Source: Bidens hawaiensis (Eukaryota > Streptophyta > Magnoliopsida > Asterales > Asteraceae). From it: DNA of 64,000 nucleotides. How positions within the stretch are numbered: position 1 is the stretch's first letter; each line of letters opens with the position of its first letter. This document shows positions 32,800 to 44,321 of this stretch, piece by piece. The notes under the pieces are model-generated. The model saw only the letters and a list, made by a program, of their open reading frames with translations, was not told the origin of the DNA and made no database searches. The position numbers and the translations under genes are program-made. The stretch is taken from positions 124,001-188,000 of the forward strand of contig JAIQDT010003787.1 of NCBI GenBank assembly GCA_021521415.1, given 5' to 3'.

Positions 32800-33091
32800 C
32801 CGATGAAGTGTCAGAGGAGAGAGAAATTGCGGACAGGCTGTCAGGCGGGAGATTCAAGAAAGTGCGAACAGGCTGTCAAAGGCGTCATACACGTCTTGTT
32901 AGTTGTCCCTTAAAAGTTTCTCTCTCCACCACGTCATCACGATTATCCAACTTATAAAATTTCAAATTTTGAAAATATCTTTCAAGGATATTTTTACACA
33001 AACAATATAATATTCTCAGACAACAAAAATCAAAGGATGATTACAAAAATATGGAGGAACAATTACAAAATACTAAACGTCTAAACCCATT

Positions 33092-35405
33092 CTATGGGTT
33101 TGAGGCTGCAATATCTTCCGGAGCTTTTGGTGAAGTATCCTCAGACGTGTCGTCCTCAGACTCGTCGCTCAAATAATTTCTCAACTGTTGTACGCCATCA
33201 TTGGCTGAAGCAAACTCCGGAAGCATATTTTGTAGCGGGAAGACCAGACCATCATGTTCCTTAATCCGCATGTCTCGCTCCTGCTTAACATCAAGGCCAT
33301 GAAGCGGATGATCTCTAAAAGAACGGTTACATTGAGCATAGGCCATCCCTTCATTGAAGCCTCTCACGTGACCAAGCTGAGACGAGGCGGTCATCAAGTT
33401 AGCAAAGCTGTCAGTTAGCTCTGCGCTTCCCTTAATATGACGGATGACCTGGAAAAATAAAAAGATAATTTGTTTAAGTATCAAGGCATGAAGTGTATGG
33501 TAAACAAAAAATGAGGAAAAATTTACAGAATCAAGTCCCCGAGTGAGGAACCACTGACGGTCTTGCTCCGCACATTCAGCTCTCTCTCGGAGTTCTTGAG
33601 ACTCCTCAGCCGTATGTTGCTTCTCTCATAAGGCCGCAGTGGCACGGGCTTCCGCCTCTTTGCGAGCTTGCAAAAGGGAGTCGTAGGCAGCTTGTATTTC
33701 AGCAGCACTCTTGTCTTTGAGCTCAACCTGCTCCCTTTGCAACTTCAGCTCTGCCTTGAGTTATTGGATTCTGTTACCTTGAAGAGTCACTTGGTTCTCC
33801 AGAGCTGAATTTGCCTCTTGGGCCGGCGCCAAGTCATCTTTCCTCTTCTGAGCTTCGTCACGAGCAGCCTCGAGGACACCATTTTGCCTCTCACAGGCTT
33901 CTTTCCATTGACGGGACGCAACAACATTTCGTTCTTGTTCACCCCTAAGGGCGATCTCTGTATTCGCCTGCTTCCACTTGGCTGCACTAGCTGCCAAACG
34001 GTTATACTCAACTTCTTTCTTCGCAATCTCGACTTCTCGAGAAGCTTCACCCAGTTTCCCGCCCATCGTACACCATTCGCGTAAGATCTCCTGGATATAG
34101 GCCAAAGTGTTAGCCAAGGAGAAAGACAAATTGGTATGAAAATCATGGCGGGAACGGTCAAGCTGGTGCACCATTTCTGCAGGTGGCACGCAGTGTTTGA
34201 CGAAACTCATACAGGTATCTGGGTTCTAAAACCGAGACCCATTAAAAATGTCCCAAGCTGGGACAAACAGGTCATACTCATCTCCTAAGTTCGCATCCCC
34301 GTAATAACGAGAACCTAAAGCTTCGAGGTGAACGGAGATCGAGAACGGTTGTTGAGGAGCATTGTGCGTTGTCGCCTCCCCAGCACCTCGGAATGTTTGC
34401 CCAAACTGAAGATCTCCTTCCCCACCAGCAGTTAAAGGGGTAGAAGTAGCAAAAGGTTGTGGAGGAGGACGAACAGGAGATTCCTCAGTCCTGAAACCCT
34501 CCGCATTCACAGTCGGGCCGCTCCCCTGGAAACCAGTAGCAGTCCCAGATTGAAAAAGATAGTCAAAAGAACTATCATTCCCAGACTGGACGATGGGCTC
34601 CTCTGTAGTAGCCTCAACCGGAGGAGTAGGCGGCTTATTTTCTGTTGTCTTCTCAGGAGGAGGAGACGGTTGTTTCTTAGTTAAGGGGGTTGCCGATGGT
34701 AACTTTTCAAACACATCATCCCCAAAGATCAATGGATCTGCACAAGAAAGTCATACTTAGCTAACATTTAAAAGCAGTAAAGTATGGAAAATGAAATACA
34801 TACCTTCTACTGTATCCATACGCTCAGCAAGACTGTACTGTGGCTTCTTGGGACGGTGAGTCTTCCGCTTCTTCCTTGATGATTCTTCTCCGGCGTCCAC
34901 GGTACTTGCGTCCGCATCACTCGCCTGAAAGAACCTAAAAGCCCTCTTCTTCTCCAGCTCTGTCAACAGATGTTAGACAGAGGAAAATTCAGAGGCATTG
35001 TCATCAGAGCTCCACTCTTCTTGAGTGGCGGAGTCGTCACTTGATGATAGAATGGAGATCACCCAACCAGAAGTGAGGGCATTAAGGAGAGGAGGGTTTA
35101 AAACGTGCGCACCTGATTCGAAGGTCGCGTCCGAAACTAAGGGTTCAGCCCACACCTCTACTGGAAAAAGGAATCGGTCTTTCGTTTTCGGACACAACCC
35201 TTATCCTCGAAAAGAGCGTTTATCATGGGACCCTGACCTGAAAAAGAAAAACATAAAAAATCAGTTATAAAGTTTCAAAGCAAGAGAAAAATCATAGAAA
35301 GTAACTTAGGTTCGTCCAAGCCAATAAAAACATGCTCCAAAAACTCTGATGGCCATAGGCGGCTCATGCCCGCCCATACAAGAGCTTCCTCGGGCAGCGC
35401 ATACA
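33092..35405 (-). pseudogene. Antisense gene copy B, 3' part
   Basis: Paralogue of copy A. The exon ending MYALPEEALVWAGMSRLWP continues exactly where the fragment at 44,322-44,908 leaves off, showing that one gene was split by the SIRE-type element. Further exons give a WAEPLVSD block, a KKRKTHRPKK basic patch, a Pro/Thr-rich stretch, a conserved MSFVKHCVPPAEMV segment and a long Glu/Lys/Arg/Ala coiled coil (about 34,100-33,530), with the C-terminus at 33,092. In-frame TAG (about 34,227), TAA (about 33,763) and TGA (about 33,629) interrupt it. Stops aside, the exon frames align with copy A. Confidence 0.72.
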
Positions 35406-35865
35406 TGTTGGTACATAAATGTCAGTAGTTCATAGTCTAGCGTTTGTAATCGAGTCTGTAATGTAATTATGTTTAAGTTTATATTTATGTATGTAAGCGA
35501 AGTTGTCAACAAGTTCGCTTAGGCGAACTTGTTGAACAAGCGAAGTTGTCAACAAGTTCGCCTAGGCGAACTTGTTGAACGAGCGAAGTTATGGACAATT
35601 TCGCCTGAACATATCGGGCGAAGTTGTCGTGTCTATATATACTGTAGCCGACGGTTTGTTTAGGTAACGAGAGAGGAGTCAGTTGTTGAGTTCAGTGAAC
35701 GTGTCAAGAGTCTGTAATAGACGTGTTTCAAGTTATAATATATAACGTGTTCGTTTGTATCGCGTGTGATTGTTTTACGTATTCTACGCTCGTAACTACC
35801 TACGCAAGGATTCCGCACCTACGTAGATAGCGATATCCCGTGTAAGATCCGTCCGGGAACCTACA
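35406..35865 (+). repeat. 5' LTR of SIRE-type element 2
   Basis: It carries alternating GCGAAGTT and AAGTTCGC words from 35,490 to 35,620, including a perfect 30-bp palindrome at 35,549-35,578 centred on CCTAGG, followed by a TATATATA box at about 35,633. The order palindromes then TATA is that of a U3 promoter. Confidence 0.95.
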
Positions 35866-35867
35866 AT

Positions 35868-35879
35868 TGGTATCAGAGC
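35868..35879 (+). other. Primer-binding site of element 2
   Basis: TGGTATCAGAGC, complementary to the 3' end of initiator methionine tRNA, begins two bases after the 5' LTR, as in other Copia elements. Confidence 0.9.
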
Positions 35880-35882
35880 GAG

Positions 35883-35936
35883 CGTACCACCCTTTTTGCA
35901 AGCGAATCCACGTACCACCCTTTTTGCAAGCGAATC
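35883..35936 (+). repeat. 26-bp direct duplication at the gag-deletion junction
   Basis: Bases 35,883-35,908 are repeated exactly at 35,911-35,936. The duplicated block lies immediately between the primer-binding site and the first recognisable pol sequence, where gag and protease should be. It marks the deletion scar. Confidence 0.8.
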
Positions 35937-38811
35937 GGAATCTGAACTGTGGCACAGGAGAATGGGGCACATTCATCTTCGGAAGATGAACCATATTGTC
36001 AGACATGGGCTTGTGTTGGGTGTTCCCTTAAAAAGTTTCAATTTTGAAGACAAATGTCTTGCGTGCAAAAAGGGAAAGCAGCACAAGAAGTCCCATCTCA
36101 CCAAGAAAGTAAATTCAATTGCCAGTACACTAGAGCTGCTTCACATGGATCTCTTCGGTCCTGTGAATGTAAGAAGTCTAGGTGGTACAACTTATTGCTT
36201 GGTGATCACTGATGACTAATCACGATACTCGTGGGTATACTTCCTGAAATCAAAGGACGAAACGGCTCAAATGGTGAAGAATCTGATTACCAAAGTTGAG
36301 AACATTATGGATAAACGAGTGAAGTTCATCAGAAGTGACAATGGTTCCGAGTTTAAAAATTTTGAAATGGAGATCTTCTGTCTGTCAAGAGGGATTGAAC
36401 ACCAATTCAGCGCTCCGTATACACCGCAACAGAATGGAGTGGCTGAAAGGAAGAATAGAACTTTAATTGAAGGAGCCAGAACTATGCTGGCTGATTCGAA
36501 GCTTCCGGTGGTGTTCTGGGCTGAAGCTGTTTCTACAGCTTGCTATGTACTGAATAGAGTTTTAACGGTAAAAAGACTTAATAAAACATGCTACGAGCTT
36601 ATGCATGGGAGAAAGCCCAATTTGTGTGGACTTGAAGCTTTCGGGTCCCCGTGTTCAATTTTAAAGGCACATTCAAAGTTTGGTGAAGCAGCCGCTGAAG
36701 GAATCTTAGTCGGCTATGAAGTTGGGACTCCCAACAGGCGTGTCTTTAATACAACGAACGGCAAGGTTGAGGTGGTATGTAACACCGACATTACGAGTTA
36801 CTGATCGCCAAGACCGAGCATCGGACCTCCTGGGATTTTCGACTATGATAGGCTCTTCAAGTCTTTTAACATACCTGATTTGTTTTGTACAGAAGAAGAA
36901 GAACGTGTTGCTACGAAGATGATTCTAGATGAGGAGGAAAATTTGGCTCATAGACAGCTATTTGATGATTGTCAACCTTCCTCATCAAATTCTATCGGTT
37001 CCCCTGCTGTCTCTCCTGAAGAAGAGTTTATCAATCCATTTCACTCTCAGCCAGAAACAACCATTGATGAGCTCTCTACTAATTTAGAAGATAATTTGCA
37101 TGTCGGTGCTGTGCCGACCACGAGAATTCACATAGATCACCCTTTGGAGAATGTTATAGGTGATGTGTCCTCCGGTGTACAAACCAGAAGTAGCTTGAAT
37201 GAGCACACCTGTGTTTATACAAGCATTAAGGAAACGGGTATAATGAACGAATGTTTGTACTCATGCTTTATTAGCCAGATTGAACCGAAAAATTATCAAA
37301 TAGCTCTTAAGGACAGCTCGTGGGTTGAGGCCATGCAAGAAGAGTTGGCTCAATTTAAGAAGATGGAAGTTTGGACTTTGGTTGAAAAACCAAGGAATGT
37401 GCATGCGATAGGCACAAAATGGGTGTTTAAGTGCAAGAGAGATGAAAAGGGGATTATTATAAGAAACAAGGCGAGGCTGGTTGTTAAAGGTTTTAATCAG
37501 CAAGAGGGGATAGATTATAATGAAGTGTTCGCTCCGGTGGCCAGGTTGGAAGCGATAAGATTGTTTTTGGCATTTGCTGCTTTTAAGAAGATGAAAGTGT
37601 TTCAGTTGGACATGAAGAGTGCGTTCCTCAATGGGAAAGTTGATGAGGTTGTGTATGTTGAACAACCTCCGGGTTTTCCTGACCTAGACTTTCCTGATCA
37701 CGTGTACAAGTTGAGCAAGGCGCTGTATGGATTACATCAGGCACCTCGTGCCTGGTATTCAACGTTATCGGACTACTTGCTAGAGAATGGTTTTGAAAGG
37801 GGTTTGATTGACAGCACACTGTTTGTGAAGAGAGATGGAAGTGACTTCCTGCTAGTTCAAGTCTACGTGGATGACATCATATTTGCTGCATCAAGAGTCT
37901 CCATGTGTCAGGAATTTGAGGCCGTCATGAAGAAAAGATTTGAGATGAGTGCTATGGGTGAACTAACGTTCTTTTTAGGTTTGCAGGTTGATCAAAAGAA
38001 GGATGGGATGTTCATTCATCAAACAAAATATGTTCATGATGTCCTCAAGCGCTTCAAGATGGAGGACTCTTCTCCATTTGACACTCCAATTTGCGTCAAC
38101 CACAAGTTGGGAGCTGAAATAGACGGTGACGCAGATGTGGACCCAACTCAGTATCGGGCTATAATAGGTTCTTTGATGTATTTGACTGCTTCTAGGCCTG
38201 ATATAATGTTTGCTGTTTGTCTTTGTGCTCGTTTTCAGGCAAACCCAAAGGAATCTCACATGAAGGGTGTGAAGAGGATTCTGCGGTATCTCAAAGGCAA
38301 GCCGAAGCTAGGGTTGTGGTACCCGAAGGGAGGAGACGTGGAACTGGTTGCTTATACGGATTCTGATTATGGAGGGTGCAATCAGAGTCGGAAGTCGACA
38401 ACAGGAGGATGTCAGTTTCTCGGTGGAAGATTAGTTTCCTGGTAGTGCAAGAAACAGACATCAGTCGCAATCTCTACGTGCGAAGCTGAATATATGGCAG
38501 CATCCAACTGCTGCTCTCAGGTTTTGTGGATTCAGCAACAATTGCGCGACTATGGTCTGAATTTCTTACTCACTCCTATTTTTATTGATAACACTGCTGC
38601 CATCTCAGTAATTAACAATCCCGTGAAACATAGTAAAACTAAACATATTGACATTCGTCATCATTTCTTACGGGATTGTGCTGAGAAGAAACTGATTAAG
38701 GTCGAAAAGGTCGATATGCTAGAAAATTTCGCTGATTTATTTACAAAAGCGTTTGATAAATCCAGATTTCAAAACCTAATTGAGCTGAACGGGATGATCA
38801 ATCCCGAGTAA
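35896..38811 (+). pseudogene. pol: Pol of element 2: integrase, RT, RNase H with three stops
   Basis: One continuous frame holds the pre-integrase zinc region (LWHRRMGH, CLACKKGK), integrase with RSDNGSEF and NGVAERKNRT (two of the DDE residues; the first Asp lies in the HMDLFGP block), RT with DMKSAFLNG and YVDDIIFA, and RNase H with SDYGGCNQSRKS and DNTAAI. It is broken only by TAA at 36,217-36,219, TGA at 36,802-36,804 and TAG at 38,443-38,445. The last replaces the CAG kept by element 1 in SWQCKKQ. There are no frameshifts, so the loss is recent. The product would run the element's reverse transcription and integration. Confidence 0.92.
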
Positions 38812-39559
38812 CCATGTTTTTTTTGTGTTTATTTAAAAAAAAAAAAACGTCACTTTTGCTTAAAATTAGTCGGTTACCTCAGTTTGATGGACATATCCTC
38901 GGATATGTTTTAGTCCTCGTTTCTACTTGTAGAGAATGAGGGTCGCCATTAACCAGATGACTGAAAGTGACCGGGGCGGTTATGATGTGTTTTTCTTTCT
39001 GTCGCTGAAAATTAGTCGGTCATACTTAGTTAGAAGGACACATACTTGTATGTGGTCGGTCCAGTTGATCCATTGGATCTTCAGGATTGCCGTTTACCTA
39101 AAGACTTTGACGTGATCGGGGCGATTGAAGTCAAAATTTCTTATGGGAAATGAAATTATTTTTCAAGTCTGTTACTTCGTAAGAAGTTAGTTAGCTATGT
39201 TGAACGGAAAATTGATCCAACGATGGAAAATGATAGATATACTAACTTTGTGTGCTTAACTAGTGAAGTTATTAGGCTTAAAAGGCTTTAGGACAATCAT
39301 TGTATGTCATGGTAACTTTTTATGGTGCGTAAAAGTAGATGTGATACAAATTAAATTTTACTTGATTTTATGTGGAAACTCCATAAGAGTTTTGCGTGTC
39401 TTCATGTATATCTTTCCGAATGATAGGCAGAAAAGTGATTACCCAGTCATACACGAGCCCGTAAGTGTTCTGATTCCCGTGAAGAAAGCGTTTCAAGACA
39501 CTGCAGTGATCCAGATTCGGGACTTGCAGTTGTTTATTACTCTGAAGTCTATAAGTATG

Positions 39560-39593
<34 letters not shown>

Positions 39594-40162
39594 TTAGTAC
39601 TTATGAAGTTATTGTAACATTCGAGAGTTCAAGATATCGAGACTTCTCAATCATTGAGTAAGAAAGAAGAACGGGAAACAGATCAAGAATATTTACAGTT
39701 TAATCAGACACTATGGGTCGAAGTCAATTCGGGGTGACTTGGGGAAAGCCAAATACGCTTTGAGGATAGATAGGAGGCATCAATATTTCTGAGTTGTTGC
39801 CCACTTAAATTTTAAGAATTAATTGAACCTTTCTCGTATCACAGAAACGATGAAAACCATCTTAAGCATATTACCTGCTTACAACCTGTCTCTATATGTC
39901 ATAATACAGCTAAACACGAATCTATGTGACAGTCACGTAGTTAGTATGATTCCTGTTCGGATCTTTTCTAAAACGTAGCAGTCCCTATCGAGACTAAAAT
40001 TTGATCCCTTATACTTTAAATTTATTACGTTTTTGTACTTAGATAGCTTTATGATTTTTTAACTGGTTACTTAGAATTGATCATGTTATTTATTTCTTAA
40101 AGGACAATTTTTAACTTAATTGACAACTGTTAAAATCTTAAGGGTTAAATTTTGAAATTTTA
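38812..40162 (+). other. Spacer between pol and extra gene of element 2
   Basis: Contains AAAATTAGTCGG phrases (about 38,861 and 39,008) related to those in the element 1 spacer, and a 27-base poly-A run at 39,566-39,592. The open frame across the poly-A is not conserved in element 1 and is not taken as a gene. Confidence 0.6.
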
Positions 40163-40960
40163 GGCGATGTTGTTGAACAGGCGAAGTTGTGAATAACTTC
40201 GCCTAGGCGAAGTTATCCGTAACTTCGCCTGTATAACAGAGCCTCTATATAAAGGATATTAAGGGTCAAAACTATTCATCAGAAAATCCAGCGAACTTAT
40301 TCGAAATATCCGGCGAACTTATATCTTTTCCGGCGAACTTGATTCGTTTCCGATTTCGATCCTTTTTCTCAGTTTCGTTCATAGATTCAAGGTGTGTGTT
40401 ATCGATTAACCGTATCTCCAAAGACAGTGATGCTTTTCATAGGTCGTTTTGAACGGTTTCGTGACCTCGGTCCGGTGACCTTTCAAAACCGATATTTACA
40501 AACTTGTATTACGTGTTCATGGACGATCTTTTCATCTAACCATCCGTAATATCATGTGTTAGAGCCTCCTGGATCGTCAAACTTTGCCGAATCATCGGAT
40601 TCCGGCTGTTAGAATCCTAACAGTCGCCGACTCATTTCAGGCGAAGTTAGGGTTTCGGCGAAGTTATCCTCAACTTCGCCTGACGATTAATTTCGCCTGA
40701 GGCGAAGTTATCCACAACTTCGCCTGAGGCTTAATTTCGCCTAACCCGTATCTTCGCCTGAGGCGATGTTGTGAAGAGGCGAAGTTATCACTAACTTTGC
40801 CCAGACCATTTTACTTAAAATTAATTAGACGAACTTAAAGATGAAGCGAAGTTGTTCCCAACTTCGCCTCACCTTTAACTTCGCCTATACAGGTTTGATC
40901 ACAACTACGCTCCTGGTAATCAAGCGAACTTGTGTACAACTTAAATGTTTATCTAACTTG
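40163..40960 (+). promoter_or_regulatory. Candidate internal promoter and leader of the element 2 extra gene
   Basis: Seven exact GCGAAGTT and six exact AACTTCGCC words lie in this stretch, mostly as facing pairs; the first pairs (40,180-40,230) are followed by a CTATATAAAGG box at about 40,244-40,254. More copies and GCGAACTT variants follow in the presumed leader before the ATG at 40,978. The LTR of the same element has the same word and order. Confidence 0.65.
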
Positions 40961-40977
40961 GTTCGTTTAGTGCAGAT

Positions 40978-43781
40978 ATGGCTGCTGTTGGAGGTGCAGG
41001 AGGTGCAGGTGATGACGGTGATGATCACAGACAATTCTTCCCAGCTCATAACCAGTTCATAACACTTGACCCAGATGCAAAGGGCGTGGAGGACTACAGG
41101 GAGATAATTACTTTTCTCCTGCGCTCAAGGATATATCATGCAATAACTACTACCCTGCCTATTTCCCTACCGAATATTGAAGACTTTTGGCAGACGGTAG
41201 AGTACGATTGCCGGGTTGAGCCCCCGGTTATGCGAGCCACCGTAAACGGTCAAGTCGTTCAGTTTTCTTCTGAACAAATACGGGTGGCGTTGCAGTTTGG
41301 TGAAGAGACGAGGGATGACCCAACGGAGTTTGTTGCGCCATTCCGTGATGGGGCGTTCCTCAGGATGGGGTATTCTGGTCTCTTAGGGGACACTCAATGG
41401 AGGAAGGGATTCCTTTTAGATCAGTGGTGCTTCCTTATGCACGTCATGATCGTATGTATGTCAGGACGGAAGGCAGGCACTGATGGTATGGGTGCGACAA
41501 TGCAGTCTGCTATGACTGCGTTGACTTATAATAAAAGATATTCTTTCAGCCAGATGATCTTTTACGAGATCGATAGGCAACGAAGGGCTGTGGCGCGTGA
41601 GCGGTTTACAATGTATCCACGATTCCTACAGATGATTTTCAATCATGTGGCTCCGACGCTGCCTCAACGACGCCCTATTCGATACGTGGAAAGTGTGACA
41701 AAACGTATCTTTGCACAGTGTCGCACTTCCAGCGCACGAAGCAAGCCTGAGCTGCGTCCCAGGCATACTCCGCTCTTTGGGTACCTTATAAACCCGGAGT
41801 ATGTGCCTGCGGCAGGGGACGAGTTCAGAGACCCAAGACCACAACAGGAGGCAGCACCCCAGGCTGTATCAGCTGCGCCTGCTGTATCTGCTGCTGTGAC
41901 AGCTGCAGAGATTGACCTTGATGCCATGTTGGGAGGCCAAGGAATGTTTGATATGGACCGAGTTGATCCTCAAGAGAATATTCAAGTCTCGGGTCCACAG
42001 GCTGACTTTGATGATGTGATGGAAGAGGCTAGAAGGATGATGGTAACGCATGAGAGAACGGTTGGTAAACAAAAGAGAACTGTTGACGACGACGACGAGG
42101 AAGATGATGAAGAAGAAGCTGTGCAGCTGGTGAGAAAGCGTTCACGAAGGGAAACGACAGGTATGGGTGTAGGAGCTGGAGAGACTTCACGGTTGGTACG
42201 TTTTGCTCCACCTGCCCTGTCTGGTATGTCCTTTGTTCCTACCTCTGTGCAGGTATCGAGTACAAGCGCTACGGTTGTTCCCGTAGTGACTACATCGTCG
42301 GCTGACATTCCATCGATCACGGCCGTCCAGACGTCGACTCCAGCAATTGTGTCTCTACCACCTCAAACGCTTACTCCATCGGTGGTAGTAGCACGATTTG
42401 TCGAGTCTACGGTTACCACTACTGCAGGGTTATCGGGTACGGTACCACCTGCGGACACGCCCACTTCAGACTCGGAACGAATAGCTTCACTAGAGCGGAT
42501 TGTAGCTGAGCAGTCCAAGACTATTCAAAGCCTAGTGGAAGCAAATCAACTGCAGGCATCCCTCCTGGTTGAGCACGGGAAAGTTATAGATGCCTTGAAG
42601 GTGTTCTTGGCATCTCAGGGGGAGATGAGCTGTAGAGGAGATGAGCTGAGGACCAAAAGAAGAGAAGACCAAGACGATGATCCCAATGCACCGGAAGGTG
42701 CAGGTGGTGAGTTGCCAAGAACTACTATAGCTCTTGGGGCTTCCACAGCTGAGGGGGAGTCTGCATCTGGTGATGATGTGGTTGCTGTTGGTGATGATGT
42801 GGATGTGGTTGAAGATGTTGAGATTGTTGATGATATGATTGATGCGCTAAAAGAGATAGACGATATGTTAGAGGATGATGAGTTGATAAATGAAGATGAT
42901 GTTCTGCCAATCGATGAGATTGAAAAGATTGGTGCAGAAATTGTGGTTGAGAATGTGATAGAAGAAGGAGAGATTGTTGAAGAAAATGTAGAGCATGAGA
43001 TCCCTGTGGTTGAACAGTCGACTATATGTGAAGATGCTGTGGTTGACAACACTGAGTGGGAAGATCAGCCAAACTGTAAGGAAGGCTGCGCTCAGTGGTT
43101 TGTAAAGACGAAGAAGCCAGCAGTACCGACGATGTTCAAAAAGTCGTATAATATAAAGGGATATGCAAAATCAAAGAAGGGAATCATATGCTGGTTGTAC
43201 GATGAAGAGTTGAAACTATTTGTGATCAAACGTTACGACGGCATTCAGTACTTCAAGAAGATGTTAAGATCCCTGAATACCTTACCGGAGTGTGAGGTGA
43301 AAGACTTAGCAAGACTGGGGATGATAAACAGAAGTGATGATAACATGGCGAGAGTAATTGGGAAAATTGTTTGGAAGGAGGCCATTAAAGAAAAAAAGTT
43401 GAACTTCTGAAGCCTCAGAAAGGGAAGTTAGTAGAAGACAAAGATAGAGGGATGAGGGTAGACGGCAAACCATGGATGGTTATGAAGTATAAACCAGTCC
43501 GTCATTTAAAAGAAGTGCCGATGAAGGTGATGCCCAAGAACGTCTTGAAAGACTTGAAGTGGTGGTACGTGGATTGTGAAACTGCTGAAGCGGTCATGGA
43601 GGATGAAGATGAGCAAGAGATCATGAGAGTGTATGATCCTATGCACTTAGTCAATCTGTCTCAAGCTGACTTGCAGGTACTACATGCTAAGAAGATTTTC
43701 TACATTCCTGCTTGGAAAGAGGAAGCTAAGAAGTACCATAAGTTGGTTTCTGTATGTGTTAGACAGGGAGTGCATGCTTGA
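40978..43781 (+). pseudogene. Extra gene of SIRE-type element 2 (unknown function), intact but for one -1 shift
   Basis: An 810-codon open frame (40,978-43,410) is followed in the -1 frame by about 130 more codons ending at TGA 43,779-43,781. Parts: Gly/Asp-rich start; N-terminal domain (about 20-260) homologous to element 1, with MRATVNGQVV, MIVCMSGRKA and YPRFLQMIF; acidic run DDDDEEDDEEE (about 370) and NLS-like RKRSRR; Ser/Thr/Pro linker; heptad segment (about 500-547); Asp/Glu-rich stretch (about 594-684); C-terminal domain with WLYDEELK and, after the shift, VPMKVMPKN and YDPMHLVNLS. The shift occurs exactly at A_AAA_AAG (43,392-43,398). No membrane segment is obvious. Function is unknown; a nuclear, nucleic-acid-related role is only a guess. 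Confidence 0.8.
43392..43398 (+). other. Slippery heptamer A_AAA_AAG at the frame change
   Basis: In the zero frame the codons are AAA (43,393-43,395) and AAG (43,396-43,398) preceded by A, the classic -1 slippage arrangement. The -1 frame then continues the homology to element 1, while the zero frame ends at TGA 43,408-43,410. A chance deletion in an A-run is the alternative. Confidence 0.6.
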
Positions 43782-43861
43782 AGAGATGAAGAGAGAAGAC
43801 GAGAGATTACAAGACACAAGCTTTGAAGATCAAGATATGAAGCTACTGCCAAGGGGGAGTC

Positions 43862-44321
43862 TGTTGGTACATAAATGTCAGTAGTTCATAGTCTAGCGTT
43901 TGTAATCGAGTCTGTAATGTAATTATGTTTAAGTTTATGTTTATGTATGTAAGCGAAGTTGTCAACAAGTTCGCTTAGGCGAACTTGTTGAACAAGCGAA
44001 GTTGTCGACAAGTTCGCCTAGGCGAACTTGTTGAACGAGCGAAGTTATGGACAACTTCGCCTGAACATATCGGGCGAAGTTGTCGTGTCTATATATACTG
44101 TAGCCGACGGTTTGTTCAGGTAACGAGAGAGGAGTCAGTTGTTGAGTTCAGTGAATGTGTCGAGAGTCTGTAATAGACGTGTTTCAAGTTATAATATATA
44201 ACGTGTTCGTTTGTATCGCGTGTGATTGTTTTACGTATTCTACGCTCGTAACTACCTACGCAGGGATTCCGCACCTACGTAGATAGCGATATCCCGTGTA
44301 AGATCCGTCCGGGAACCTACA
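43862..44321 (+). repeat. 3' LTR of SIRE-type element 2
   Basis: Same length as the 5' LTR and preceded by the purine tract AAGGGGGAG (43,851-43,859). Seven transitions separate the two copies; one shortens the perfect palindrome here to 24 bp (44,008-44,031). Confidence 0.95.

Larger units (their letters stand above)
35406..44321 (+). mobile_element. Complete SIRE-type Copia element without gag (element 2), nested insertion
   Basis: Two 460-bp LTRs (35,406-35,865 and 43,862-44,321) start TGTTGG and end CTACA. Flanks are ATACA (35,401-35,405) and ATGCA (44,322-44,326), a 4-of-5 target duplication. A primer-binding site, integrase-RT-RNase H, spacer, extra gene and purine tract lie between. 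Gag and protease are missing. The LTRs differ at seven positions by eye, all transitions. The element sits inside antisense gene copy B and is therefore younger than it. Confidence 0.95.

Noticed and set aside
39263..39661. 132-codon ORF across the poly-A run
   Set aside because: Includes a lysine run from poly-A and is not conserved in element 1.
42615..43052. Serine-rich ORF on the minus strand
   Set aside because: Antisense shadow of the acidic stretch of the extra gene (GAT/GAG codons read backward as serine codons).
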